A stretch of 22,708 nucleotides of DNA from CAYJBP01 sp964368605 (GTDB lineage Bacteria; Bacillota; Dehalobacteriia; UBA4068). Position numbers and translations under genes: made by a program. This document shows, one piece after another, positions 15,258-22,552 of this stretch; the first letter of the stretch is position 1, and each line of letters opens with the position of its first letter. The stretch spans positions 1 to 22,708 of the forward strand of contig CAYJBP010000028.1 in the NCBI GenBank assembly GCA_964368605.1, given 5' to 3'. Below the pieces are notes generated by a model. It searched no databases, was not told the origin of the DNA, and was given only the letters and a program-made list of their open reading frames with translations.

Positions 15258-15489
15258 CTAAGCCACCCCCCTTCTACTTTCAATACAGAGTATGCATTAA
15301 TTGCCAATTTGTGCTTGGCTTAACAAACCTATATAATTTGAAGTAAAGGCGAATACCTAAAAAGCTAGCCGCCGGGATGACTAGGTGCGTCGAGGACGCC
15401 GCACCTTACGGTTGGGGTTGCTAATTGGGGATGTCGGCCTCAAGCGGGCGACCACAGGTTTCCCCTATGGCTTAGGCAGGCTATAAAGA
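15258..15489. other. Intergenic region with degenerate palindromes and a candidate promoter
   Basis: No gene is supported here. The part near 15258-15350 is A/T-rich and holds the AAGGGGGG site of the Gly/Asn-rich gene (15266-15273, minus strand) and a -10-like CATACTCT (15294-15287, minus strand). The part at 15361-15480 is clearly richer in G and C than its surroundings and holds two imperfect palindromes, 15384-15405 and 15446-15464. No clear terminator with a T tract follows the htrA-like gene. Confidence 0.55.
15384..15464. repeat. Two degenerate short palindromes of interspersed-repeat type
   Basis: The first (15384-15405) pairs GGTGC with GCACC around an inner GTC/GAC, leaving a three-base bulge. 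The second (15446-15464) pairs GGG with CCC and ACC with GGT around a mismatch, and is followed by CTA. Their G/C-rich make-up and GTAAGGTGC or TAGGGG ends (minus strand) resemble small interspersed palindromic units, as does the repeat at 2033-2068. Membership of one family is inference. Confidence 0.4.
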
Positions 15490-16602
15490 TTACTCTAGCT
15501 GGGCTAATTCCACATCAAAATTAAGCACTTGATCGCCACGGATAACCGTAACTTTTACCATTGCCCCAACTTGTTGCTCAAAGATAATCTCTTGTAATTC
15601 GGCAGCACCGGCTACCTTAATATCATTGATGGCGGTGATAATATCATATTGCTTAAGGCCTGCTTTTTCGGACACTCCTTGTTCTTGGGGGATAATCACA
15701 ACGCCATAATCAATATCCAGATTATTATAGGCGGCCAGCTCCGGCGATAATTCGCCCCAAATAATTACCTGCAAGGCCGGGCGAATAACTTGGCCGTAAT
15801 TTAGCAAATCGTCTATAACCTTACGTGCCGTATTAATGGGGATGGCAAAGCCCATGCCCTCGAATTCGGCATTGGCAATTTTAATGGTATTGATGCCGAT
15901 AACCTGGCCATTGCTATTTACTAAAGGGCCGCCGGAATTACCGGGATTGATGGCTGCATCGGTTTGGATTAGCTTAAATTGATTGCCTTCATTGGTTTCG
16001 ACAATGCGATTAAGGCCGCTGATTACGCCAACTGTTAAAGATCTGGCATAACGTTCGCCGCCGGGATTACCGATGGCCAAGGCCAATTCGCCTACCGCTA
16101 CTTGCTCGGAATCTCCCAGGTTTGCTACCGCTAAATTATCGGCCTCGATTTTAAGCAAGGCTAAGTCGCTGCGGGGATCGCTACCTAATAAAGCGGCCTC
16201 GAATTGACGGCCATCGGCCAGATGCACAAAAATTTTATGGGCCTGATCTATTACATGATTATTGGTTAAAATATGGCCATCGTCCGAAAAAATTATGCCC
16301 GAGCCGCTGCCTTGTATTAAATCTAAATTATCCAAATAATAGCTATTGTTTTGGCCGATATTGCTAATATAAACCACGCTTTGCCCCACTGTATCGGCAA
16401 TATTAGTGATTAAATTATTGCTTTGCGTATTTGTTAAAATCGGCGGATCGGGATTAAGATTAGGGCTGGGGGCATCATTATTAAGCGGCGTATTGGCCAT
16501 TAAATAATTGCCAAATACCCCACCTAAAATTGATAATACAATTATAAAAATATAATTGAGTAATGGCTTTAAAAATCTTTTTTCTTCTTCAATATAGCGC
16601 AT
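15490..16602 (-). CDS. HtrA/DegP-like membrane-anchored serine protease with one PDZ domain
   Basis: An HtrA-family protease that would degrade damaged or misfolded proteins outside the membrane. At 370 residues it has a short cytoplasmic head, one membrane span (about 14-34), a Pro/Asn-rich linker, a trypsin-like domain and a C-terminal PDZ domain (about 275-365). The catalytic triad is visible: His116 in TNNHVID, Asp146 in SDLALLKIEAD and Ser223 in NPGNSGGPL. Supporting blocks are SGSGIIFSDDGHILTNNHV, AIGNPGG and GMGFAIPI. The ATG has AAAGAGG near it and sits inside a 9-base dyad. It lies 63 bases after holA, with its own -10-like box, so it may be expressed apart from the com/holA genes. 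The gene resembles htrA/degP, but the specific paralogue cannot be assigned. Confidence 0.95.
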   Translation of the reverse strand: MRYIEEEKRFLKPLLNYIFIIVLSILGGVFGNYLMANTPLNNDAPSPNLNPDPPILTNTQSNNLITNIADTVGQSVVYISNIGQNNSYYLDNLDLIQGSGSGIIFSDDGHILTNNHVIDQAHKIFVHLADGRQFEAALLGSDPRSDLALLKIEADNLAVANLGDSEQVAVGELALAIGNPGGERYARSLTVGVISGLNRIVETNEGNQFKLIQTDAAINPGNSGGPLVNSNGQVIGINTIKIANAEFEGMGFAIPINTARKVIDDLLNYGQVIRPALQVIIWGELSPELAAYNNLDIDYGVVIIPQEQGVSEKAGLKQYDIITAINDIKVAGAAELQEIIFEQQVGAMVKVTVIRGDQVLNFDVELAQLE

Positions 16603-16633
16603 AAGGTCACCTCTTTAAAAGTTTTGACCTTAT
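16601..16633 (-). promoter_or_regulatory. Dyad over the htrA-like start region (operator or translation-control hairpin)
   Basis: ATAAGGTCA (16601-16609) and TGACCTTAT (16625-16633) are perfect 9-base inverted arms, 15 bases apart. In the mRNA the loop would hold the AAAGAGG ribosome binding site, and the AT of the start codon lies in the 3' arm. The same dyad lies just downstream of a TATAAT box, so it could be a repressor operator instead. Confidence 0.55.
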
Positions 16634-16639
16634 ATTATA
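16634..16639 (-). promoter_or_regulatory. -10-like box upstream of the htrA-like gene
   Basis: A perfect TATAAT on the minus strand (16639-16634) lies in the 63-base gap after holA. Transcription from it would begin near 16627, giving a leader of about 25 bases. No good -35 is seen at 16-18 bases, so this box needs either an activator or a weak -35, or is chance in A/T-rich DNA. Confidence 0.35.
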
Positions 16640-16665
16640 TGTAATTTGGGCGCAGTTATGAGTTA

Positions 16666-17664
16666 TTAAAAAGCGCAAATTCGCAAAATGGCATTTTCCA
16701 GTAAATCTTTCATCTCGCCTTCGCCGCTTTTTTGGGCAATATCGGCCGCCAAAAAGATTTCTAAGGCTTTAATCATTTGCCTTAAAGTAAAATTACGGCA
16801 TTGTCGGGCGCATTTTTCGGCCACAAAAGGATGAATAGCCAAAGTTTTGGCCATTTGATTAGCCCGATAGCCATTACGCAGCATATCGGCCACGGCCAAC
16901 ATATTCTGAAACTGGGTGGATAATAGCCCCAAAATTTGCTGCTCGGCCTCGCCCCTTTGTAATAGCTGCTGATAGCAGGCAATTGCCGCCCGGGCATTTT
17001 TGGTAGCTAAAGCATCGGTTAGCTCAAAAATGCTAAACATGCTATTTTGGCTGACAATTTGCCGGGCATCTTGCAGGCTAATTTTTTCTTTTTGCCCCAT
17101 ATAAAGCCTAAGCTTGGCCGCCTCCATAGCCATTTGGCTTAAGTTTTGGCAATTAAGGCTAATATAGTTTAAAACCGCAGAATCTACCTTAACACCCTCC
17201 CTAAGCAGGTGCTCTTTAAGCCAAGCCTCCTTTTCGGCCGGCTTTAAGGCAGGGCAAGCAATTAGCCGTCCTTTGTCTTCAATTGTGGTATATATCTTAC
17301 GCCTTTTATCTATATTGCCATTTAGGGTGGCAATCATAATCATATCGGGATTGGGGTTTTGCAGGTAATCCGTTAAAAGGGCACTGTCATCGGCTTTTTT
17401 ATTGTCTTTGCTAAACCAGTTGATATTTTTAATTATCAGTAAGCGGCGACCGCTAAAAAAAGAGCTTTGATTAGCCATATCGATAGCTGCGGCTAAGCCA
17501 ATAATCTCGCCGTCGGCAATTTCGATATCCCAATTTTGTTCGGCCGGCGAAAACTTTTTTTTGATGGTGGCTAAAGCCTCGTCAATCAAAAATTGTTCCT
17601 CGCCATAAAATAAGTAAAAGGGACAAAATAAATTGTTTTTTAGGCTATCATAAAATCTTTTCAT
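16666..17664 (-). CDS. holA: DNA polymerase III delta subunit
   Basis: HolA is the delta subunit of the clamp loader; it opens the beta sliding clamp so it can be placed on primed DNA. The 332 residues match the family length. The N-terminus has the typical FYLFYGEEQFLIDEAL block (16-31), followed by a degenerate AAA-like domain with no working Walker A, as expected for delta. Later blocks FELTDALATKNARAAIACYQ (about 214-233) and a helical C-terminus ending MKDLLENAILRIC are also typical. The ATG has AAAGGAG five bases upstream. It follows comEC after 35 bases, the common comEA-comEC-holA order in Bacillota. Confidence 0.94.
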   Translation of the reverse strand: MKRFYDSLKNNLFCPFYLFYGEEQFLIDEALATIKKKFSPAEQNWDIEIADGEIIGLAAAIDMANQSSFFSGRRLLIIKNINWFSKDNKKADDSALLTDYLQNPNPDMIMIATLNGNIDKRRKIYTTIEDKGRLIACPALKPAEKEAWLKEHLLREGVKVDSAVLNYISLNCQNLSQMAMEAAKLRLYMGQKEKISLQDARQIVSQNSMFSIFELTDALATKNARAAIACYQQLLQRGEAEQQILGLLSTQFQNMLAVADMLRNGYRANQMAKTLAIHPFVAEKCARQCRNFTLRQMIKALEIFLAADIAQKSGEGEMKDLLENAILRICAF

Positions 17665-17699
17665 ATAGACTCCTTTTGGTAATAGGCGTTTAGGGTGGG

Positions 17700-20033
17700 C
17701 TAATCATCACTATCTAAATAGGTACTAGCCCAAAAATCTTGGCCATCGCTTTCGATGGTTATTGCGCCGTCGGTATCGGTGCGGTAAATTTGCGCCAGCC
17801 CCTGCCAATATTCTAGCACATTTTGCCCGGGATGGCCATAGCTATTATCCTTGCCGCAACTAATTATTACCATTTCGGCCGCCAATTGCCGATAAGCCTG
17901 CTCATCATAAGCGCCGCCGCTGCCATGATGCGGCAACTTTACAATCTCGGCATGGGGAATGGCGCTTAAATACTCAAAATCGGCATCGCCTGTAAATAAA
18001 TAATCAATTCGGCCATAGCTTAGCAAAATGGCAATCGAGGCCGCATTATTATCGCTAAGCTCCTGCTTGGGTTGGGGATTTAATACTTCAATGCTAATAT
18101 TTTCGTCCAATTGCAAATAATCGCCGCTAATAACTGCTTGCAGCTTAATATTATTTTGCTCGGCTATCGTAAGCAGCTCCTGCTGTAAGGGGATATCATC
18201 AAAAGTTTCGGCATATAAAAGCGTATCAACATCTATATATTTTGCAACACTTATCAAGCCATCGATATGATCAAAATCGGGATGGGTGCTGATAATCATA
18301 TCTAAATGGTCGATGCCCTGTGCTTTTAGATAAGGCAGCAAGGTATATTGGCCAATACTACCTGGAGAGCCGGCATTTCCGCCGCCATCAAGTAGAATTT
18401 TTTGCTGATTAGGGGTGATAATTAAAGTAGCATCGCCTTGGCCAACATCGATATAAGTAACTTTTAGATTATCATTATGATTTAAATAGCCCGGTATAAC
18501 GGACAAAATTAGGCATATGGCCAGTAGCCCCGTTGCAAAGGCTGTTTTGGGCTTATTTAGTTGCCTGCAAAGCGGCAAAGCCAAAATTATCAGATAGCAA
18601 ATTATGATTAGAGCGGGGCTGATTTGGCCGCTAATTGTATAGGCAAAAGGCAAATTTGCGCTCCAATTTGCTAAATTTGCCATAACCGTCATCACTAAAT
18701 CGGCAATATAAAGGGGGATGGCGGCTAAATTAAGCGAAAAGATTGCGCCAAGGGCGGCTAAGAAGCAAAAAATTACCACAATGCCCACGCCCAGCACAAA
18801 AAGTGGCGAAATTAAAAGCGCCACCCAGGAAATATGATAAAAATAGTAGGCGATTAAAGGCATGGTAGCGATTGAGGCGGTGATGGTTAAGGCAAAAATT
18901 TTGCTAAAAAGCGATTCTTTTTCGCCGCTAAGCAACCATTTTGAATGCGGATAAAGATAAAAAATGCCCCAAACAGCACAAAAGGAAAGCTGAAAGCCGG
19001 CATCAAAAATCCATAATGGTCGATAAAGCAGGCAAACTAGGGCGGCGATGGCCATATTGGTATAATTATCGCTTTTTTGCTCTAAGGCCTGGGCGCTTAG
19101 CATTAAAATGGCCATAATGGCAGCCCTTAAAATAGAAGCACTTAGCCCGGTTAGGCTTAGATAAAATAGCAAAAAGGCCATGCTTATGGCTAAGCGCCAC
19201 CAACGTTTAGATCGGCTTTTGCCAACAATAAACAAAGCGGCCATCACAATAAAGCCCACATGCAAGCCGGAAACCGCAAAAGAATGTAAAACGCCGGCTA
19301 AAGATAAATTGCTATGCAAGGCATAATCCAGCTCGCTTTTATCGCCAAAAAACACCCCACGCAATAGGGGTGCATTTTCCTCCGCTACCTGCTCAAAGGC
19401 TGTAAGCAAACGGCTAAGCGTATTTTGCGGTGCTTGGTTAGATGCGTTTAAGGCTAAGATAAAACCCGGCTCATAGCAGCTAATCGAGGCGGCAATCCCT
19501 TGTTTTAGCAAATAATCGCTATAATCAAAACTGTGGGGATTATTATGCCCTTGCATCTTAAAAACTTCGCCTTCGGCTTCGATATAAGTGCCCGGCGCAA
19601 TATAGCTGCCCGGCTGATAATAAAGATAAAGCAAGCCCTGCCAGGGATGGCCATTAATAGAGTTTGTTTTAACCAATAGATGGCTATCATCGGCGGCAAT
19701 GGGGCGCATTTCGGGCATAACTTGGCCGCTAAGCTGCACTTTTTGACCATCTTGTAGCGGAAAAGCAGCCTGATTACTAAGGCTTAAGCTAATACTAAGC
19801 ATGCCGATTATTAGGCTGGCTGCGCCTAAGCTAAACCAGCCATAAAATTGGCGGTGCAGCATAAAAAGCAGGCTAATTATTATAGCTAAAATACCTGCAT
19901 AAAGCAGATAGTTAATTTGGATGCTAAAATAATAGGCTGCACTTGCCCCTAAAATATAAAGCAGAATAATCAGCAAGGCATTACGCCCGTAAAAGCCAGA
20001 TTTTAGATACAGCTTTTTAAATAAAGTTTTCAT
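17700..20033 (-). CDS. comEC: DNA uptake channel protein ComEC/Rec2
   Basis: ComEC carries single-stranded DNA across the cytoplasmic membrane during transformation. The 777 residues contain all three parts: N-terminal spans with an OB-like extracellular domain (about 90-195), the multi-span competence domain with GVFFGDKSELD (226-236) and LHSFAVSGLHVGF (249-261), and a C-terminal metallo-beta-lactamase-type domain. The last has VTYIDVGQGDA (525-535), the metal-binding STHPDFDH (H584, D586, D588, H589), FTGDAD (680-685), KLPHHGSGG (699-707) and GHPG (733-736). The ATG overlaps the comEA stop by one base (TGATG). No ribosome binding site is visible, so coupled translation is likely. The gene appears intact, which argues that DNA uptake is kept, although other com genes are not in this window. 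Confidence 0.96.
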   Translation of the reverse strand: MKTLFKKLYLKSGFYGRNALLIILLYILGASAAYYFSIQINYLLYAGILAIIISLLFMLHRQFYGWFSLGAASLIIGMLSISLSLSNQAAFPLQDGQKVQLSGQVMPEMRPIAADDSHLLVKTNSINGHPWQGLLYLYYQPGSYIAPGTYIEAEGEVFKMQGHNNPHSFDYSDYLLKQGIAASISCYEPGFILALNASNQAPQNTLSRLLTAFEQVAEENAPLLRGVFFGDKSELDYALHSNLSLAGVLHSFAVSGLHVGFIVMAALFIVGKSRSKRWWRLAISMAFLLFYLSLTGLSASILRAAIMAILMLSAQALEQKSDNYTNMAIAALVCLLYRPLWIFDAGFQLSFCAVWGIFYLYPHSKWLLSGEKESLFSKIFALTITASIATMPLIAYYFYHISWVALLISPLFVLGVGIVVIFCFLAALGAIFSLNLAAIPLYIADLVMTVMANLANWSANLPFAYTISGQISPALIIICYLIILALPLCRQLNKPKTAFATGLLAICLILSVIPGYLNHNDNLKVTYIDVGQGDATLIITPNQQKILLDGGGNAGSPGSIGQYTLLPYLKAQGIDHLDMIISTHPDFDHIDGLISVAKYIDVDTLLYAETFDDIPLQQELLTIAEQNNIKLQAVISGDYLQLDENISIEVLNPQPKQELSDNNAASIAILLSYGRIDYLFTGDADFEYLSAIPHAEIVKLPHHGSGGAYDEQAYRQLAAEMVIISCGKDNSYGHPGQNVLEYWQGLAQIYRTDTDGAITIESDGQDFWASTYLDSDD

Positions 20034-20767
20034 CAGTTTAGGCTAATCAAGGAGGCAATATTGCCAAAGGTGGCATCGCCGATACCGCTAACATTTAGTA
20101 GCTGATCAAGCTCTGTAAATGGGCCATTTTGATTGCGATAATCAATAATTGCTTGCGCTTTTACCTCGCCAATACCGGGCAGGCTTTGCAAGGTGGCATT
20201 ATCGGCGCTATTAATATTGATTAAGCCGGCAGCATTTTGGCTATTAGCAGCACTTGCATCATCGGTGGCGGCTGCGGAATTTTGGGCAATGGCGGCATCA
20301 AGCTCGGCCGAATTTTCTTCGTATAATTCTTGCCAATCGGTGCTTTCTTCCCTAAAGGGCACAATAATTTCCATGCCATCGCTTAAAGGCAATGCCAAAT
20401 TGATAATATCCAAATTGGCATCGGCGCTTAAAACGGCCAAATCCAGGGCATCGCCTAAGTGGCTGCCCAAAGGCAGCTCATAAAGCCCATCTTTTTCAAC
20501 AGCACCTTTAACATGAACATACAAAATAGCCTCCTCCAACCGGGCAGGCGGCATGGGTTGGTTGTTTGGATAAGGCGGGGTAGCCTCCTGCGCCGAAATT
20601 GCCGCATCGGTAAGCTGCTCCATAATAGCCATTTGATTTTCCAAATCGGCCAAAATTTGTTCGGCGGCCAAATCATTACCTGTTAAAAACGCATAACGAT
20701 AGCCTACGCCAAAAAATAGGCCGGCAACAACCAGTAAAATAACTACCTGGTTTTTATCGAATTTCAT
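20033..20767 (-). CDS. comEA: DNA-binding competence protein ComEA
   Basis: ComEA binds double-stranded DNA outside the membrane and passes it to ComEC. From ATG 20767 the protein is 244 residues. It has one membrane span (about 8-27), a SLBB domain (about 81-138; ILYVHVKGAVEKDGLYELP, ALPLSDGMEIIVPF), an Ala/Ser/Asn-rich linker (about 160-180) and a C-terminal helix-hairpin-helix pair (ININSADNATLQSLPGIG, then VSGIGDATFGNI). That order is the standard Gram-positive ComEA layout. GGGGG lies nine bases before ATG 20767; an ATG at 20794 would add nine residues but has no ribosome binding site. It is the first gene of comEA-comEC-holA and has a strong sigma-A-type promoter about 60 bases upstream. 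Confidence 0.95.
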   Translation of the reverse strand: MKFDKNQVVILLVVAGLFFGVGYRYAFLTGNDLAAEQILADLENQMAIMEQLTDAAISAQEATPPYPNNQPMPPARLEEAILYVHVKGAVEKDGLYELPLGSHLGDALDLAVLSADANLDIINLALPLSDGMEIIVPFREESTDWQELYEENSAELDAAIAQNSAAATDDASAANSQNAAGLININSADNATLQSLPGIGEVKAQAIIDYRNQNGPFTELDQLLNVSGIGDATFGNIASLISLN

Positions 20768-20815
20768 AAGCAAGTACCCCCTTTTACTTGCCATTTAGGG
20801 CAGATATGCTTAACG

Positions 20816-20828
20816 GTACAATATGTAC
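20816..20828. promoter_or_regulatory. Palindrome at the comEA transcription start; one of two ACAATATGT copies
   Basis: GTACA (20816-20820) and TGTAC (20824-20828) form a 13-base palindrome with a three-base centre, on top of the expected transcription start. Its core ACAATATGT (20818-20826) recurs at 20871-20879, just upstream of the -35. A repressor operator is plausible; no known regulator consensus is recognised. Confidence 0.4.
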
Positions 20829-20832
20829 GTTT

Positions 20833-20861
20833 AGTATAGCATATTTTGTCTGAAATGTCAA
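20833..20861 (-). promoter_or_regulatory. Sigma-A promoter of comEA-comEC-holA
   Basis: On the minus strand, a perfect TTGACA (20861-20856) is followed after 17 bases by TATACT (20838-20833), preceded by TGC (extended -10). Transcription should start near 20826, about 59 bases before the comEA ATG. This is the best promoter match in the window. Confidence 0.85.
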
Positions 20862-20987
20862 TAATTTGCCACAATATGTCGAACAATAATAAACTTTGAT
20901 GGGCCACAGAATGGCTTATATTCTTAAAAAAGCAGCAAGAAGGCATAAAATCTATTTTAAATTGGTCGGCAATCCCACAAATATATA

Positions 20988-21016
20988 TTGCCCCTAACTG
21001 CTAGGCATGTTATAAT
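20988..21016 (+). promoter_or_regulatory. Sigma-A promoter of guaB
   Basis: TTGCCC (20988-20993) is followed after 17 bases by a perfect TATAAT (21011-21016) with TGT just upstream (extended -10). Transcription should start near 21023. AGGAGG at 21040-21045 then lies seven bases before the guaB ATG. Confidence 0.78.
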
Positions 21017-21052
21017 AGGATAAATAACTATAATATTTTAGGAGGATTTGAT

Positions 21053-22552
21053 ATGACTGATCGCTATTATTCATTTGCTACCGAGGATAATCTTAAGTTT
21101 CAGGCGCAGGGTTTAACTTTTGATGATGTTTTGCTAATCCCGGGGCAATCGGCGATTTTGCCTAAGGATGTGTGTTTGGGCAGCCGTTTTAGCCGTAATA
21201 TCAAGCTTAATATTCCGCTGGTTTCGGCCGGTATGGATACCGTTACTACCGCCCGTATGGCAATTGCCATGGCACGCGAAGGCGGTTTGGGTGTTATTCA
21301 TAAAAATATGAGCATCGAAGAGCAGGCTTTTGAGGTGGACAAGGTTAAGCGATCGGAAAATGGCGTTATTATCAACCCCATTTTTTTAAGCCCCGAACAT
21401 AGTATTTACGAGGCATTAAAAATTATGGAGCAATACCGAATTTCCGGGGTGCCAATTACGGTAGATGGCCGTTTGGTGGGTATTTTAACCAATCGTGATT
21501 TGCGTTTCGAGGATGATTATAGCCGCTCGATTGGCGAGGCGATGACCAAGGATAATCTAATTACCGCCCCGGAGGGTACTGATTTAATTCAGGCGCAGGA
21601 AATCCTTAAAAAGCATAAGGTCGAAAAGTTGCCTTTGGTGGATAAAGACGGCAATTTGCGTGGTTTGGTTACGATTAAGGATATTCAGAAGAATCTTAAA
21701 TATCCATTTGCGGCTAAGGATGCCCGTGGTCGTTTAATGGTGGCGGCGGCGGTAGGCATTGCCGAAAATACGGTGGAGCGAGCCCAGGCTTTGATTAATG
21801 CCGGGGTAGATGCCTTGGTGGTAGATACAGCCCATGGCCATCATATTAATGTGTTAAAAATGGTGGATAAGCTTAAAAATGCTTTCCCCGATACGGATAT
21901 TGTCGGTGGCAATATTGCTACCGGCCTGGCTGCTAAGGCTTTAATCGAGGCAGGAGCCGACGGCATTAAAGTTGGTGTTGGCCCGGGCAGTATTTGCACA
22001 ACCAGGGTAATTGCCGGCATTGGTGTACCCCAGGTTTCGGCAATTTATGATGCGGCGGAAATTGCCGCCCGGCATGATGTGCCGGTGATTGGTGATGGCG
22101 GCATTAAGTATTCCGGCGATATTGTTAAGGCAATTGCGGCCGGTGCGGACAGTGTAATGGTGGGCAGTTTGCTGGCCGGCACTGAAGAAAGCCCCGGCGA
22201 TATCGAGATTTACCAGGGGCGCAGCTTTAAGGTATACCGTGGCATGGGCAGTATTTCGGCGATGAAGGATGGTTCTTCCGACCGTTATTTCCAGGATGCC
22301 AAAAAGGGCAATGATGCCGACAAGCTGGTACCCGAGGGTATTGAAGGGCGTGTGCCATTTAAGGGGTCTTTGGCCGAAACGGTTTATCAGCTAATGGGCG
22401 GATTACGTTCGGGCATGGGTTATTGTGGTACAGCCGATATTGAAACTTTGAAAAAAGAGGGACGTTTTGTGCGCATAACTGCGGCCGGCCTTAAAGAAAG
22501 CCATCCCCATGATGTTCAGATTACGAAGGAAGCTCCCAATTATCGATTATAG
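21053..22552 (+). CDS. guaB: Inosine-5'-monophosphate dehydrogenase
   Basis: GuaB oxidises IMP to XMP with NAD+, the rate-limiting step of guanine nucleotide synthesis in the cytoplasm. The 499 residues are of normal length. The N-terminal part of the barrel has LTFDDVLLIPG (21-31) and SAGMDTVT (58-65). Two CBS domains are inserted at about 105-160 and 165-222 and probably bind adenine or guanine nucleotides. The barrel resumes with VDTAHGH (258-264), IVGGNIAT and the catalytic loop GVGPGSICTTR, with Cys315 as nucleophile. GDGGIKYSGD (347-356), YRGMGSISAM (395-404), SSDRYFQD (408-415) and the flap EGIEGRVPFKG (428-438) complete the active site. The strong ribosome binding site and promoter fit a highly expressed housekeeping gene that stands alone here. 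Confidence 0.98.
   Translation: MTDRYYSFATEDNLKFQAQGLTFDDVLLIPGQSAILPKDVCLGSRFSRNIKLNIPLVSAGMDTVTTARMAIAMAREGGLGVIHKNMSIEEQAFEVDKVKRSENGVIINPIFLSPEHSIYEALKIMEQYRISGVPITVDGRLVGILTNRDLRFEDDYSRSIGEAMTKDNLITAPEGTDLIQAQEILKKHKVEKLPLVDKDGNLRGLVTIKDIQKNLKYPFAAKDARGRLMVAAAVGIAENTVERAQALINAGVDALVVDTAHGHHINVLKMVDKLKNAFPDTDIVGGNIATGLAAKALIEAGADGIKVGVGPGSICTTRVIAGIGVPQVSAIYDAAEIAARHDVPVIGDGGIKYSGDIVKAIAAGADSVMVGSLLAGTEESPGDIEIYQGRSFKVYRGMGSISAMKDGSSDRYFQDAKKGNDADKLVPEGIEGRVPFKGSLAETVYQLMGGLRSGMGYCGTADIETLKKEGRFVRITAAGLKESHPHDVQITKEAPNYRL

Larger units (their letters stand above)
20768..21052. other. Divergent control region between comEA and guaB
   Basis: This 285-base region has no supportable gene. 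It holds a minus-strand promoter for comEA (20833-20861), a plus-strand promoter for guaB (20988-21016), two copies of ACAATATGT (20818-20826, 20871-20879) and a 13-base palindrome at the comEA transcription start. The guaB leader is only about 30 bases, which leaves no room for a purine riboswitch. Confidence 0.7.

Noticed and set aside
15038..15346. Plus-strand open frames opposite the Gly/Asn-rich gene
   Set aside because: They arise from the biased codons of the Gly/Leu tract on the other strand and lack ribosome binding sites and domain features.
20871..20890. PurBox- or LexA-like site (TCGAACAAT) upstream of guaB
   Set aside because: Only the CGAAC core matches; it is a single half-site about 140 bases from the guaB start of transcription, and the full consensus of either regulator is not met.
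20764..20946. A 60-codon minus-strand open frame upstream of comEA
   Set aside because: It covers the comEA promoter and start in another frame, has no ribosome binding site and no recognisable protein features.
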